Of a DNA stretch of 64,000 bases, positions 1 to 12,590 are shown piece after piece. A program made the position numbers and the translations under genes. The notes under the pieces are model-generated. The model was given only the letters and a program-made list of their open reading frames with translations. It was not told the DNA's origin and did not search any database. Within the stretch, counting starts at the first letter, position 1; each line of letters begins with the position of its first letter. Source of the stretch: Pelecanus crispus (lineage: Eukaryota; Chordata; Aves; Pelecaniformes; Pelecanidae); NCBI RefSeq assembly GCF_030463565.1, contig NC_134648.1, positions 46,686,346-46,750,345 of the forward strand, in the 5' to 3' direction.

Positions 1-3000
1 AGAAGACACAGTAAGATCTTTTTATAGATTCACAGAGATTACACCTCACAGGTATCACCCAGTCAGACCTCTTGCTAAGCAAATAAGTTCTCTATATTCA
101 AATCACAAAGCATAATTAAACTGAAATCTTTCTTTTCTTGGAAGATTTAATTGTTGCATGCTATGGACAGAGAATAGGAGACCACCAAGCACTGCCAGTA
201 CTTGAGTTTACAATACTTTTGTAGCAGGGAGGTATTCAGGTGATCACAGCAGGGGAACAACAGCATGTAATACAGAGAAAAATGAGAATTTTTCGTTTTT
301 CCTGCCACTTCTGTAAAAATACTATGTCAGTTCATCAGGTATGGCCAGTACCCATAAACAAGGCTTGTAATCTCAGGTCTTGGGAGAGCTGGGCTGTCCT
401 ACTCCATGGTCTATGTCTGCCTACAGGTGGCCTAATGTTTTACAGAAACATGGGAAAAAAAATCTTAGAATGCATGTAGACTGTCATGGGGGGAAAATAT
501 AATTTCTGACCTTTGCCTAGAGGGACTTGGTGAGAGTTAAGCTTTTCAGAGCATTTTAAAAATATATTTAACTTCTTATTTTATTGACAAGTCATAAAGG
601 TCACTTGAATGATCGTGCAGTGCTTAACTACCCTAACTGCCCTTGCATTGATAACACAATATTAGAATACAGTCACTCTTTATCAACATTGAAGCATACT
701 CTCTTTTATGATTATTATTTATAATTAAGGATTTGGTGAAACAGTCATAACAGCATGCTGACAGCAGCTGACTTGGTAGCAAATTTGAAATTGGCCATAA
801 TTGCTGTAATAAGCCAATTTCACCAGGATTATTGCTACTGTAAAACTAATAGTCTGTAAGAGTAGTATGTGATTAAAGAAGGCTCTCTGTCAGATCTTAG
901 CAAATGTAAAACTAAATTAGTAATGTAGAATGTAAAACTAATAGAGCTGCTGATAAAAAAAATGAGGTTAAAACTCTCCTAAAGTGTCAACAATCAAGGA
1001 ATAAATTAAGATGAATAAAAAGAAAGGTTGATCAAATTTTGAGGCTAACAAGAAAATGCAAAACAGCATGCATACTACCACACAAAGCTGGCAACCTGAA
1101 TGCCCAAAGCAGTCTCGGTGTCATTAAGCTCCCTGCCCTTGCAGGGCTGTGGGAGTTGAGTTTTCACATCATTAATGGAAGAACAAGGGAGACTTCTGGA
1201 GTAGATACCACAATGAAACAGTAAGCATGGCTCTTTCAGCTGGTCTAAGCAAAACACTTCATTAAAACAAATGTCAGGATCAATCAGTGCAGTAGTCAAA
1301 CTGTATCTTCAAATTTCTGTTTGTTCCAAACAAGTCTTTTCAGCACTGTATCTGTAGTTAGTGCCTAGACAGACATGGCTTCTGCTCACTAAAGTATCTG
1401 TAGAACTTTTGGTCAATTTTGGTCATGAGAAGATCCACATTACATTGGCCTGCAATGAACCACTCATAAAAATAAAGGATAGCTGCCCTCAGACCAGCTT
1501 GGTCACGTTCCTTGCTTGTATCCTGACTCTAAATGGGGAAAATACATAAGACTAATTTATCTTTTGGACTATATTCTTTTTTCACATTGCCCAAGCAACA
1601 CTGGATGCTGAGGTCTTTCCTTTAGTATAGAGATTTCTGAATATGTCAGAAGGATGAGTGATGAACCCAAACGACAGCTTCCATGACAACTTACACTACA
1701 TGTTTCACAGACCTGTTTTTCCCCCATCCCTTAGAATACAAGGTACACTTCAATGCATTATCAGCTTATAAAGTGGAGGAGGGAAGCCTTTAGGGGTATT
1801 TTTCTTGGTCTCTAAAACCAGTAAATCTGCCGGCATCCATGTACAGGCCCAGAAAATCTAGAAGTTCACCAAGATAAAAGTGTAAAATGTTAAGTAAAGT
1901 AAAAAGTTTAGAAGTTTTTAAAAAGTTAAAAATACCATTTCCTATATCTGCCTTTAAATACTTTGAAGGTACTGACACATTGGTTTGTAGTGTTTGTGGT
2001 TTATTCATCTTAAATAGACTAACTAGTTCATCATAAAGATGAAATTCTTTTGAGTAAGCCTTTCAGACAAGTACAACAGGAAAATATTAACATGGGTTTG
2101 TACCTACATGTGAATGCAAACTGCACTTAGGAGGATTATTTACTGCTTTTCTTATTAGAAAGAAAATAAATTCATGCAGACCATAAAATCATAAAAGTAA
2201 AATCAATGCTAAAATTAGGGACCGAATATATAAGAAATATGCGTAGAGCAAAAATTACCCACTACTACAGTGTTCAGCTGATTCATAACCAACTTCATTA
2301 AACTGCAAGGTAGAAAGGAGAAAGAAGGTCAATGGCTATTGCTGCAAAATCCATTTCACTTTTACTTTATTCATAATTTTTTGAAGAATGACTTTTCATA
2401 TCCTCTAGCTGTTACTACAGCACGTATCCTTCTATCTCACCAGCTCCTGTTTCTATGCATCCTAAAATGCTGCCACTGAGAGTTTACCATCTAGTTCAGC
2501 TCAAAATAAGGTCCTCAAGTAACAAGACTGCAGGACTAAAACCACACAAGTGCAAAGAATGTGTTGGAGTTTTAATAAAAAATTTGACAGAACCTGCAGA
2601 TGAAATTCTCTTTTCATCCTTGAGACAGGATAGCAAGAAATGTTGTTGTAGCTACCTCCACCTTGTTTCCTTGAAGGAATGGCAATGCATGGGAAGGAAG
2701 GAAAGCTCGCAGCTCACTGGGAAGCTCATGTGAGTTATGACTGTTGAAATGTGCTGATCAGGGAACTTGGCCCCTGGCAGAAGAGAACCCAGGTGTATTC
2801 ACTGGGTCTCTGCATAGCTGCAGAAAGAAATAGCACTGCTTTACAATGAGCTTTAATTAAGCAGACCTGGAACAAAGGACTGCATATTTTAGTAACTATT
2901 CAGCCCTGTAATCTTAGCAGAGTAGACAAAAATTAGGACCAAACTGGGGAGCTTAGATAGGCCTATCAGATTACAGATGCCTGATGGGAATTTTATCCAT

Positions 3001-3825
3001 TAGGATGTCAAGTGTGTGAATGTGGCCTATAACATTTATTTTCTTTTCATGCACTCTTGTTAATTCAAGAGCTCAAGTCTGAACATCTTCTAACCAAATG
3101 CATATACTTAAAAACTCTCTTCTTTCCTGTATTTCATTGGTATATTATCACACTCAGCTTCCATTCTGAGATGGTGGGATGACATGAGGTACATTATTGA
3201 CTGTGACACAGAGATGAAACAACCATTTACTATCCTGCCTGCTTCACGACCTTCACCGAGTCATCTTCTCCTTCACATAGTTTTGAATATTGCAAAAAGC
3301 CTTTCCTGTCTGAAAATTGCAGCAACTGGATAAATAAGACGGTAGATAGTAGATAGCATGAAGAAAGTGAACAGCAATTTGTATTTCTTGTGTCAAAAGA
3401 AGATGGTATGCATAGGTGAGAAATTAAAAACAAGCAGTTTTTAAATAGAAAGGTAGTAGGTTTTAAATAGAAATGAAAATAAAATTGTGGATAGAGGTGG
3501 ACACTTACTTTGGGTAAATTGCCTGTGGAAATGACTAATAGGACCTTCACTCAAGACATGCCAATGAGTTTTCAGTCTTCGAAGATTCCCTTTGACCCCT
3601 GTCCACACTATGAGGCAGTGATGTGAACAAATGTATTACATACCATGATACACTTTGTTGTTTCACACTCCACAGACTCCAGGTGGTCTTTCAGTACGAG
3701 AAGAATCAATGAAGGTGTTGAATTACTGCAGAGTTTAGTCCTGGAGCATCAGCACAGGGCCAGGTTTCAACTCAGAAGAGAGGCATCACCTGAAATATAT
3801 TTATTGTTGCTGTTATTCAGAATTT
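1..3825. other. AT-rich intergenic DNA, no gene recognised
   Basis: Only short chance frames occur; none shows a domain or conserved motif. One inverted repeat with TTGGC/GCCAA arms sits at 786-822. I see no CR1 or LTR here. Confidence 0.6.
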
Positions 3826-3920
3826 TCATAGAATCATAGAATCATTTAGGTTGGAAAAGACCTTTAGGATCATCCAGTCCAACCATTAACCTAACATTAC
3901 CAAGTCCACCACTAAACCAG
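3826..3920 (-). mobile_element. CR1 3'-tail fragment
   Basis: It begins CATAGAATCATAGAATCATTTAGG and continues with TTGGAAAAGACC and a CATCCAGTCCAACC stretch, the hallmark of a CR1 3' end read in reverse. Only about 95 bases remain before the match fades into unique sequence. Confidence 0.88.
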
Positions 3921-3993
3921 TTAAAGGTAGAGTAATAATTTCATGTTTCCTGGCTTGGTGGCTGGATTATTTTTTTAATGAAAGTAAATACTA

Positions 3994-4134
3994 GGAATCA
4001 CTAAGGTTGGAAGGGATCTCTAAGATCATCAGTCCAACCATCAGCCCAAAACCACCATGCCCACTAAACCATGTCCCAAAGTGCCACATCTACCTGTTTT
4101 TTTAACACCTCCAGGTATGGTGACTCCACCACCC
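3994..4134 (-). mobile_element. Older CR1 3' fragment
   Basis: GAATCACTAAGGTTGGAAGG is followed by a variant of the CATCAGTCCAACC block, the CCACATCTACCTG word and an AACACCTCCAGG…GGTGACTCCACCACC stretch. These are standard positions in CR1 3' regions, in reverse orientation. It is more diverged than the copies at 9.3 and 41.1 kb and lies 75 bases from another CR1 tail. Confidence 0.85.
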
Positions 4135-7100
4135 TTTTCTGTTTGTTTGTCAGAAGGTGGAATTTTTCCTAAAATACTGAGCATAGGTGACTATTGCAAT
4201 AAATCTATTTTACAACAGTATTTGCGTAGCTGTGACTTTTTACTCTGCAACTGCATTTTAAACTATTAAGCTCTATTTTAAAAAAACAAAACAAAAACTG
4301 GCTTTTGGCTTTTTTCTGGTCACTTAGAAAATTAAACAAAAGTCCTTCAACTTAATAAAAGATGCAAGATAAAACTGCAAAAAAATCTTTGATTGTGTCA
4401 GACTGGAAAGGATTGCCTTCTGGTTTACTGCATGATATACCATCAGGAACTACATCAAATATCTTAATTGGAGTGGGATCTGGAAGTGGAGATTTCCTGT
4501 TGCATCATGGTATTTTCTCAAACGTACTTTGTAGCACCAACTTTGCTCAATACAGTATATACATAATAGCATGTTACATATATGTTAACACAGTTTCCTC
4601 ATTTTTGTAAGCTGCATAACTTTCAGAATCCCTTAGTGAGAACCATTTGCATAACTAAATAGAAGAACTACAAAAGAAGAGATTTTGTTCAAGTGAAATT
4701 GAATGCTAAAGGTAGATATATTAAATACAAAATTCAGCACCACACTCAGCATAGCTTTCCAGTGTAAGAGCACAGTGAAATGTGTCTGTAATTAAAAAAA
4801 ATCCCAAACTTCTTTCATCAAATGCACTTTTAATCATTTTCAAAGGCTGATGATCTTTGATATTTTACTGAACTTCAGTATCTCTAGGCTACTTTAGAAA
4901 AACGTGGATATTTTTAAAACATTCATTATGTACTGCATCTTGCTTCTATTGCATCCTAAAGGAGCAGAAACTGAAGTTCCCCATTAAAAAAATTCTCAAT
5001 GTAAACTTATCTTCAGGTTTCAAAGAAGAATAAAAATCATAAGGAAATTTAAGGACCAGGTGCCTGTACACAGTAAGATATCACATTATGAGTTTTGTTG
5101 GAATGGGGATTTCAGGCTTGCCCTTCAGGTTGAAGTCAGTGGCAGTATTTACAAATCTTGTATCTGCAGGTCATCCTCGATGAATGGAAAATTCTATTTA
5201 TACAATTTTAGAGCCTGTGAGGTAATTTTTCCTCAGTATTTTCCCTATAAAAACATGACAGCACACCCTGGTTTATGAAACATATTTGGATATGCTGACA
5301 ATTATGTATTCATCATTGATTTTCCAGTATTTCATACCATAAGTGGTTATTTGTGTGTTATATTTAAGATCATAACAGCATCTTTGTATATCCCCTTTGC
5401 AGTAGCGTTGGTAGCTACTCAAAATACAGGACATCAGAATACCAAAGATAACAGATAAAAAAAGAAAAATCTGAAACATTTTCAGTGACTGTTAGATATA
5501 CGATATAGTGTGCCCCAAATGCTGAACTGTCTTCAGAGATGTACAAGTACCATAGATAACCAAAGCTAACTCTAGCATTATGCTTTCCTTCAGTCAGTCT
5601 TGTGCAGGTGGACTGGAACTTCAAACAACACAAACTAGACCTGTGCTGTCACTGTATGACATGTATTGCTACTTCAGTTGTTAGTAGCCATATTTCCCTT
5701 TAATTGTGCATTAACATTTCCAGGATAAAAATAGCTTCCCATCGCTCCCAAGTAAAAAGAAACAATTACACGCCAGATTATGATAAGACATCAATTTTTA
5801 ACAAGATTTACTGTGAATTAAATGATTGTTTGCTGTATAAATATGTTTCAGAATGCTGAGAAGTTATCCATCAGGAAGATCTGTATCATTTATTCATATG
5901 ACCTTTAAATGGAAACTCACACACTGAGAGCTCTTTCCACAAGCTAGATGAAATAAGTAACAAAATTTAACTGGGTTTCATGCAACAGCTATAGTTATCC
6001 TATAAATTTACTTTGCTCTCTGCAATCATATCAATATTTCCTGATTTGCTTAAATTTATTTGCATGCAAACAGCACCTCCCCTTCCAGTTCACAATTGAT
6101 CACTCCCTCATTTTGCTCATACCTTTAGTGCAATATTTATTCTCTGACTGTATCCAGGCCTGCTAAAATGAATACCTAGCACTGGCAAACAGTATCCAGC
6201 CAGCATACATTTAAATGTGACATTTATTGTAAAAAGAGGCTGACGAAGACTAGTAACTGCATGATTCCAAAACTAGGCTGGATGAAGCACCAGAGAAGAG
6301 TATCTGCTGTAGGGAAGTACTTCACTACAAGACAAGGAGCAGAAGACCTAACACATCTTTCCACAACTAGCTTTTCCAATAATTATTTGGTTGTGCTTAC
6401 TGATGGACACAATCCAATGCAATGAAAGTCATAAATGTTACAGGTGCTTTGTTTAAATCAGTCATGAAATAGTTCAAGGAGGTACATTCATCAAATTATT
6501 TGGAAAGTTGATTTTTACAGACATTTTTCCAGCCCCAAATTTTTCAAAGCATTTGCATGTTCTTTGAATGCACATTTCCATCTCTGCTTGAATGATGAAA
6601 AATTCCCATTCTTCTTGTAACTTATATGAATACAGCTATTTAAAAATTAAGCAGTTCTTCAAAACAGAGAGTTTATAGTGGGTCACTTTTACCACATGAA
6701 ACAATTCCAAGAACCCAAAGATTACATAGCAGGGAATCAGTAAAATTATAGCAACACTTAGAAAGAAGCAAGAGCAAGCAGAGTATTAAAACTTGTATAG
6801 AATTGTCCACAGAATTAAAACAGTGGCTATACAACACACTTGGCATGGGGATTGTAACATGAATTTGTGAATAAATTGCAAGGTTGTCCCACCAAAAGGG
6901 GTTTCTGACATTTCCATTTGACAATGACAATTTTAACAAGTTTTCATTTATTTTCATTTCATTATTATCTCTTACAGTGAAAAGATAATAGGTAAAAGCA
7001 ACTCTATTCTACAGGTGAAATAAGTGAAGTGTGCAAAATTTTCTTCAGGAGCAATGAATGAAGTCCCTCCTAGTTTCAACATAGTTTTGCCCATTTACCC

Positions 7101-9327
7101 ATAAGTAATTCAAGACATTTTATCCTGCACAGCTACACAAAGTGAAGGAAACTGCTGTAAACACCACCACAACTTTTGTCTTTTGACATTATCTTTGTGT
7201 CAAACCTAACTAAATTGTTTCCAATTTTTTTGTTTAAATACAGTGATAGGTATCAAGCATCTTGAAGTGCTGCAATTTTATAGGGGTTAAATGTAAAGAT
7301 AATAAATTAAATTCTCTCAAATCCCTGTGGAAGTTTCTTGACCATTTCTCTGAAGAATATACTGTTTCCCTATAAGACAAATCTCCATACTCAGAGCTGT
7401 GTAAAATGGTTTTGACCAAGATCAAGACAGCTGACAGGTACAAATTGCAAACCAGTAGCTATTTTGTTGTTTTATAAAGTGCTTTAGGCTAGCTAGGCTT
7501 CTAAATGTTACCAAAAAAATGTAACTGGATCCTAATTTTCTCCTCAAGATACACACCTGAAATTACACAAGTCTTGCCAAGGAGACATAATTACAGGTGA
7601 AATCCATTCTGACACCAGTGTTGTAATGTGAACTCTGGATGTTTTCAGATGCTAGCAATGTCCGTAGGTATCAAATCATAACTCCACGCTTCCTTCCCTT
7701 TGAGGAAACACACTGGGGTACTGTCTGTTCAGTTACGTTATAATAATGACTAGCAGCTGAGTCATAAATATTCTGCCCTGAGATGGAATACATACCACTG
7801 TGAAACCTCAGAGGCAAGGCTCAGCTAACATAATGATCCATGCTCAGCAAAGTCAATACAAATCTGGCAATTTTCACTAGATTAAGACATTCCCCCTTGG
7901 AAGATACCCCTACTTCCAAGTAAGAAATAAAGCATGCAATTTTCCTGCTACGAGTATTTGTTTGGTTTACACCCTTCAAAGTGGCGAGACTAGTTGCCTT
8001 ACTTTTTTAAAACACTAGGTTTTTCTATTGGAATATGTGTTATAGCATAGAACAAGATAGTATTACGTGGGGAGCATGACTTCTCAAATATTATTTATCC
8101 AGCTGAAACTATATACACATCTCCCTCATTCTTTTCAAATATTCAAGTTAATCAAGCGATAACAAGATTTTATGTACAACTATCGGTCCTGCTCCAGGCA
8201 GGTTTTAACTAGGTGTGATGAAAATCTGCTAAATACAGTTTGTCCTTGGCTATGTTTACAGCCAAAACATAACCAGTAGCATGTCAGCTGCACCTACTGC
8301 TGACGACAATTCTCACCAAGGAACTTTTCAAAGGGAAGCAAGGATTGAAAGCCAAGGTTCCAACCACTGATATACCAATACAAACCTGGCTAATTACAAG
8401 TCAATAGAATTACTCAGATTTGGAAAAGGGTGTCTGAGATCAGAATCTGGCAATATGTCTTATCTTGTTCACTGGGGCAGCAACCTTGCTCTTGAGAACT
8501 TGGGGAATGTGCTGTCAGCATGTGTGTTCAGCCCTCAGGTTTTCTGAAAAAATTAATGGCACAGAGCAGTTGTATGACTCTGCCAGATAATTGATTCCAG
8601 TAATGGTACTCTGTGTCAGTTATTAACAGTAGGAAACATGATGAAGTGGGAAGAATTACAATGTAATGCAGCTTTTGTCAACCATCTGATTTTAATATTT
8701 TCAGCAGCTAAGTCTGAAATAAATGCATCTGGATCAAGAGACAAAGAATCATTTATGTGTTCACTAAGCAACAGCTTGACTCTTTCTCTGATGAATGTGG
8801 CTTAAAACATCTGTTTTTACAGAATAAATGTTAATTTCTCAATTAATTGTAAAGTTCAAGTGACAAAATTTTCCTTTTAGGAGAAAATGCTTGCTAACAT
8901 GCCATTATAATGAATCACTTCCATCTGTCTATTTGCACTACATTTTCAACCATAACTAAAATTGATGTAAAGTCTAGGCACTCTGCTAAAAGTAAAATGA
9001 TAACCAGAATCATGACATCTAAGACACAATAACTGTATTAAAAGGGAAACATTTTAAAATATTTTGGCATCGTGCTGAAAAGTTAAAATGTCTGCTGACT
9101 CACAGCCCATCCAGTGATACCACTCATAAAGCAAGAACAGAATTGACATCTGAGTGGTTTAAGTGGCCCGAAAATTTCTATCTTAATCAAAAGGTCATGA
9201 AAAATGTATGACTTCCAAAAATATGCTGTTGAAATGGGTACTGAATGATTTTTAACAAAACTATAACAGATTACAATTCAGCTGATTACCCCAAATATAC
9301 AACATTTTGCTATTTTGTAGAAATAAA
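4135..9327. other. AT-rich intergenic DNA, no gene recognised
   Basis: This is unique-looking sequence between two CR1 sites. No frame exceeds about 95 codons. A POU-octamer-containing palindrome at 6058-6070 is the only regulatory-looking word I would single out. Confidence 0.6.
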
Positions 9328-11308
9328 TCATAGAATCATAGAATAGTTCTGGGTTGAAAGGGACCTTAAAGATCAACTTGTTCCAACCCCTCTGACATGG
9401 GCAGGGACACCTTCCACTAGACCAGGCTGGCTAAAGCCCCATCCAACCTGGCCTTGAAGTCTTCCACGGATGGGGAATCCACAGCTTCTCTGGGCAACCT
9501 GTTCCAGTGCCTCACCACCCTCATAGTGAAGAATTTCTTCCTTATATCTAATCTAAATCTACCCTCTTTCAGTTTAAAGCCATTACCCCTTGTCCTATCA
9601 CTACATGCCTTTGCAAAAAGTCCCTCTCCGGCTTTCTTGTGGGCCCCCTTCAGGTACTGGAAGGCTGCTGTAAGGTCTCCCCAGAGTCTTCTCTTCTCCA
9701 CGATGAACAACCCCAACTCTCTCAGCCTGTCTTCATAGGAGAGGTGCTCCAGCCCTCTCATCATCTTCGTGGCCCTCCTCCGGACCTGCTCCAACAGGTC
9801 CATGTCCTTCTTATGTTGAGAGTCCCAGAGCTGAATGCAGTACTCCAGGTGGGGTCTCATGAGAGTGGAGTAGAGGGGCAGAATCACCTCCTTCATCCTG
9901 CTGGTCACGCTTCTTTTGATGCAGCCCAGGATACGGCTGGCTTTCTGGGCTGCAAGCACACATTGCCAGGTCACGTTGAGCTTCTTATCAACCAACACCC
10001 CCAGGTCCTTCTCCGCAGGGCTGCTCTCAATCCGTTCTCCGCCCAACCTGTATTTGTGCTTGGGACTGCCCTGACCCATGTGCATGGCCTTGCACTTGGC
10101 CTTGTTGAACTTGATGAGGTTTGCACGAGCCCACCTCTCAAGCCTGTCAAGGTCCCTCTGGATGGCATCCTTTCCCTCCAGCATGTCAACTGCATCACAC
10201 AGCTTGGTGTCACCAGCAAACTTGCTGAGGGTGCACTCAAACCCACCACCCATGTTGCTGACAAAGATGTTAAACAGCACCGGTCCCAATACTGACCACT
10301 GAGGAACACTGCTTGCCACTTGGGCATTGAGCCATTGGCTGCAACTCTTTGAGTGTGAGCATCCAGCCAATTCCTTATCCACCAAGTGGTCCATCGGTCA
10401 AATCCATGTCTCTCCAATTTAGAGACAAGGATGTCATGTGGGACAGTGTCAAATGCTTTGCACAAGTCCAGGTAGATGATATCAATTGCTCTTCCCTTAC
10501 CTATCAATGCTGTAACCCTGCCATATTTGGCTGTAACCCCACCAGACTTGTCAGGCATGATTTGCCCTTAGTGAAGCCATGTTGGCTGTCACTAATTACC
10601 TCCTTATTTTCTGTGCGTGTTAAGATATTTTCCAGGAGGATCTGCTCCATGATCTTGCCAGGCACAGAGGTGAGACTGACTGGCCTGTAGTTCCCCGGGT
10701 CTTCATTTTTTCCCTTTTTAAAAATGGGGGTTATGTTTCCCCTTTTCCAGCCAGCGGGAACTTCACCAGACTGCCACAACTTCTCAAATATGATGGATAG
10801 TGGTTTAGTAACTTCATCCGCCAGTTCCCCCAGGACCCGCGGATGCATCTCATCAGGTCCCATGGGCTTGTGCACCTTCAGGATCCTTAGGTGGTCTCAA
10901 ACTTGATCTTGTCCTACAGTGGGCAGTTCTTCACTCTCCCAGTCCCTGCCTTTGTCTTCTGCAACTTGGGCAATGTGGCTTGCCAGTGAAGACTGAGGCA
11001 AAAAAGTAATTGAGTACCTCAGCCTTCTCCATATCCTGGGTAACCAGGTCTTCCATTTCCTTCTGGAGAGGGCCCACATTTTCTCTAGTCTTCCTTTTAC
11101 CACTGACATACATATAGAAGTTTTTCTTGCTGCCATTGATGTCCCTGGCCAGATTTAACTGTATCAGGGCTTTAGCTTTCCTAACCTGATCCCTGGCTGC
11201 TTCGACAATTTCTCTGTATTCCTCCCAGGCTACCTGTCCTTGCTTCCACCCTCTGTAGGCTTCCCTTTTGTGCTTGTGTTTGTCCAGGAGCTCCTTGTTT
11301 GTCCATGT
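9328..11308 (-). mobile_element. CR1 LINE, 5'-truncated, with broken ORF2 (reverse transcriptase)
   Basis: The left edge (the element's 3' end) carries the CATAGAAT repeats typical of CR1 tails. ORF2 sequence then runs on the minus strand from about 11308 to the stop at 9417-9419. Recognisable parts are the region between endonuclease and reverse transcriptase ([20 protein letters not shown]), the RT start ([18 protein letters not shown]), the catalytic-aspartate motif ([13 protein letters not shown]), [10 protein letters not shown], and the C-terminal part ending LDGALASLV. The frame is broken by shifts near 11.0 kb, 10.53 kb and 10.31 kb and by a stop at 10897-10899, probably a CGA-to-TGA change. 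The usual FADD catalytic box reads FAGD. The endonuclease half and ORF1 are absent. It cannot be active. The strand is the same as the copy at 41.1 kb. Confidence 0.95.
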
Positions 11309-11930
11309 AAATGGTTGTAAAAGAGTGTTCACTTACTAATTTCTCAGCAAGATTTATGAAACTTTTGGTTTGAATGGTGCACAGGGCATCTAGAGTTTGA
11401 ATAGGAGACACTTTACTGAATTCATCAGGGGGACCCCATTGAAACGACCCAGCCTACCACAACTTTTTTGAATTTGCTGGAGGTTCATGGTGTACACAAA
11501 TTACAGCAGTTTTACAGGCTACCACATCACTGCTGTGCTGAAAATTTGAAAGGTACTTATGAAAACTATTCATGTATTTTTCTGAGTTTAAAATATTTAA
11601 TAAATTACCATAGACTTCCTTATAAGTGTCTTGCCTGTTTCCTTTTTCTTGCCACAACACTCGAGACACAGTGACACTAGGTAGAATGCATTGTGACTGA
11701 CAGAAAATGTATCATCTGCCCTGTGAGCTGTTCATAGGGGTTTTTTAGGTGGGAGATTTTGAGAGTCAGCCTTACCCTGCCATCAGGAGAAATGTTTATC
11801 AGAAGGCTGTTTCTAATTGCCACTGGCTTTCTTGCCTCAAATACTTCAGATGGAGTTGACTGGGCTAGCATTCAACTGTGGAAAGAAAATTAAGGATCGA
11901 GCTCCTGATATCAGTGGGAAGTGCTTCATA

Positions 11931-12590
11931 AGTTGGAGCTCTGGGCTTTGCCTCACATAAGTGTAACCCTAAGATGTGTTTGGGATGGACCTTAGCCTGA
12001 CACCCCAGCCATATCCTGGAGGACAATGTGGACAGGGGAGAAAAGGTTGCGAAGTCTTCTCCTCACCCTTTGGCAGCTCCTCTTAAGACTCAGCTCCCTT
12101 GGAGCTCTTGGCTTTGTCTCTCTTCTAACCCTAATCCAAGGGTTAGATAAGAGTTACCCTATCCAGAGACCCCTGCCTGTGGCCCACAGAGAAAAGTGCT
12201 AGGAGATAGCATCTGTGGAGTCTTCCCCTACCTTACGCAGTTTTTAAACGCTTTTTCAACCCCTTTGAGGTGGCGCTGTTGGCTTTGTCTCTGTCCTGAC
12301 CTTAAACATAAGCCTAGGCATGGGATGAACTGTACCCTGAGACACCTAGCATTGTCCCAGAGGAATGAAAAAGTGTTCAGGCATGAGCTGTTTGCACAGC
12401 CTCCCCGACCATTGGTCCTCCCCCTTGCATCCCCACTGCACCTGGAGCTATGGGCTTCATGTCTTTCCTAACCCTAACTCTAACCCTAGACATGGGCTGA
12501 GCCTTAGCCCTAGATCTCCCAGCATGGCCCAGAAGTAAGAATTTTTGAGAGAGAATTCTTTTCCCACACTTCCAGGGGAGGCAGGTGTTG
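11931..12590. repeat. Degenerate tandem array, four copies of ~168 bp with telomere-like words
   Basis: Anchors of the form GGAGCT..TGGGCTTTGTCTCT recur, with the GGCTTT (or GGCTTC) word at 11944, 12110, 12281 and 12453, spacings 166, 171 and 172. Each anchor is followed by a CTAACCCTAA-type word (TAACCCTAAG; CTAACCCTAATCC; CTGACCTTAAAC; CTAACCCTAACTCTAACCC), then a GAGACCCC/CAGC…GGCCCAGAGG-like block. Copies are clearly diverged. No gene overlaps. Confidence 0.65.

Noticed and set aside
9454-10690. Plus-strand frames of 94-218 codons over the CR1
   Set aside because: Antisense shadows of CR1 ORF2; the same frame recurs at 41408-42159 because the repeat recurs.
12460-12492. Interstitial telomere from chromosome fusion
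   Set aside because: The CTAACCC words are few, imperfect and embedded in a ~168-bp tandem unit rather than forming a head-to-head TTAGGG/CCCTAA array.
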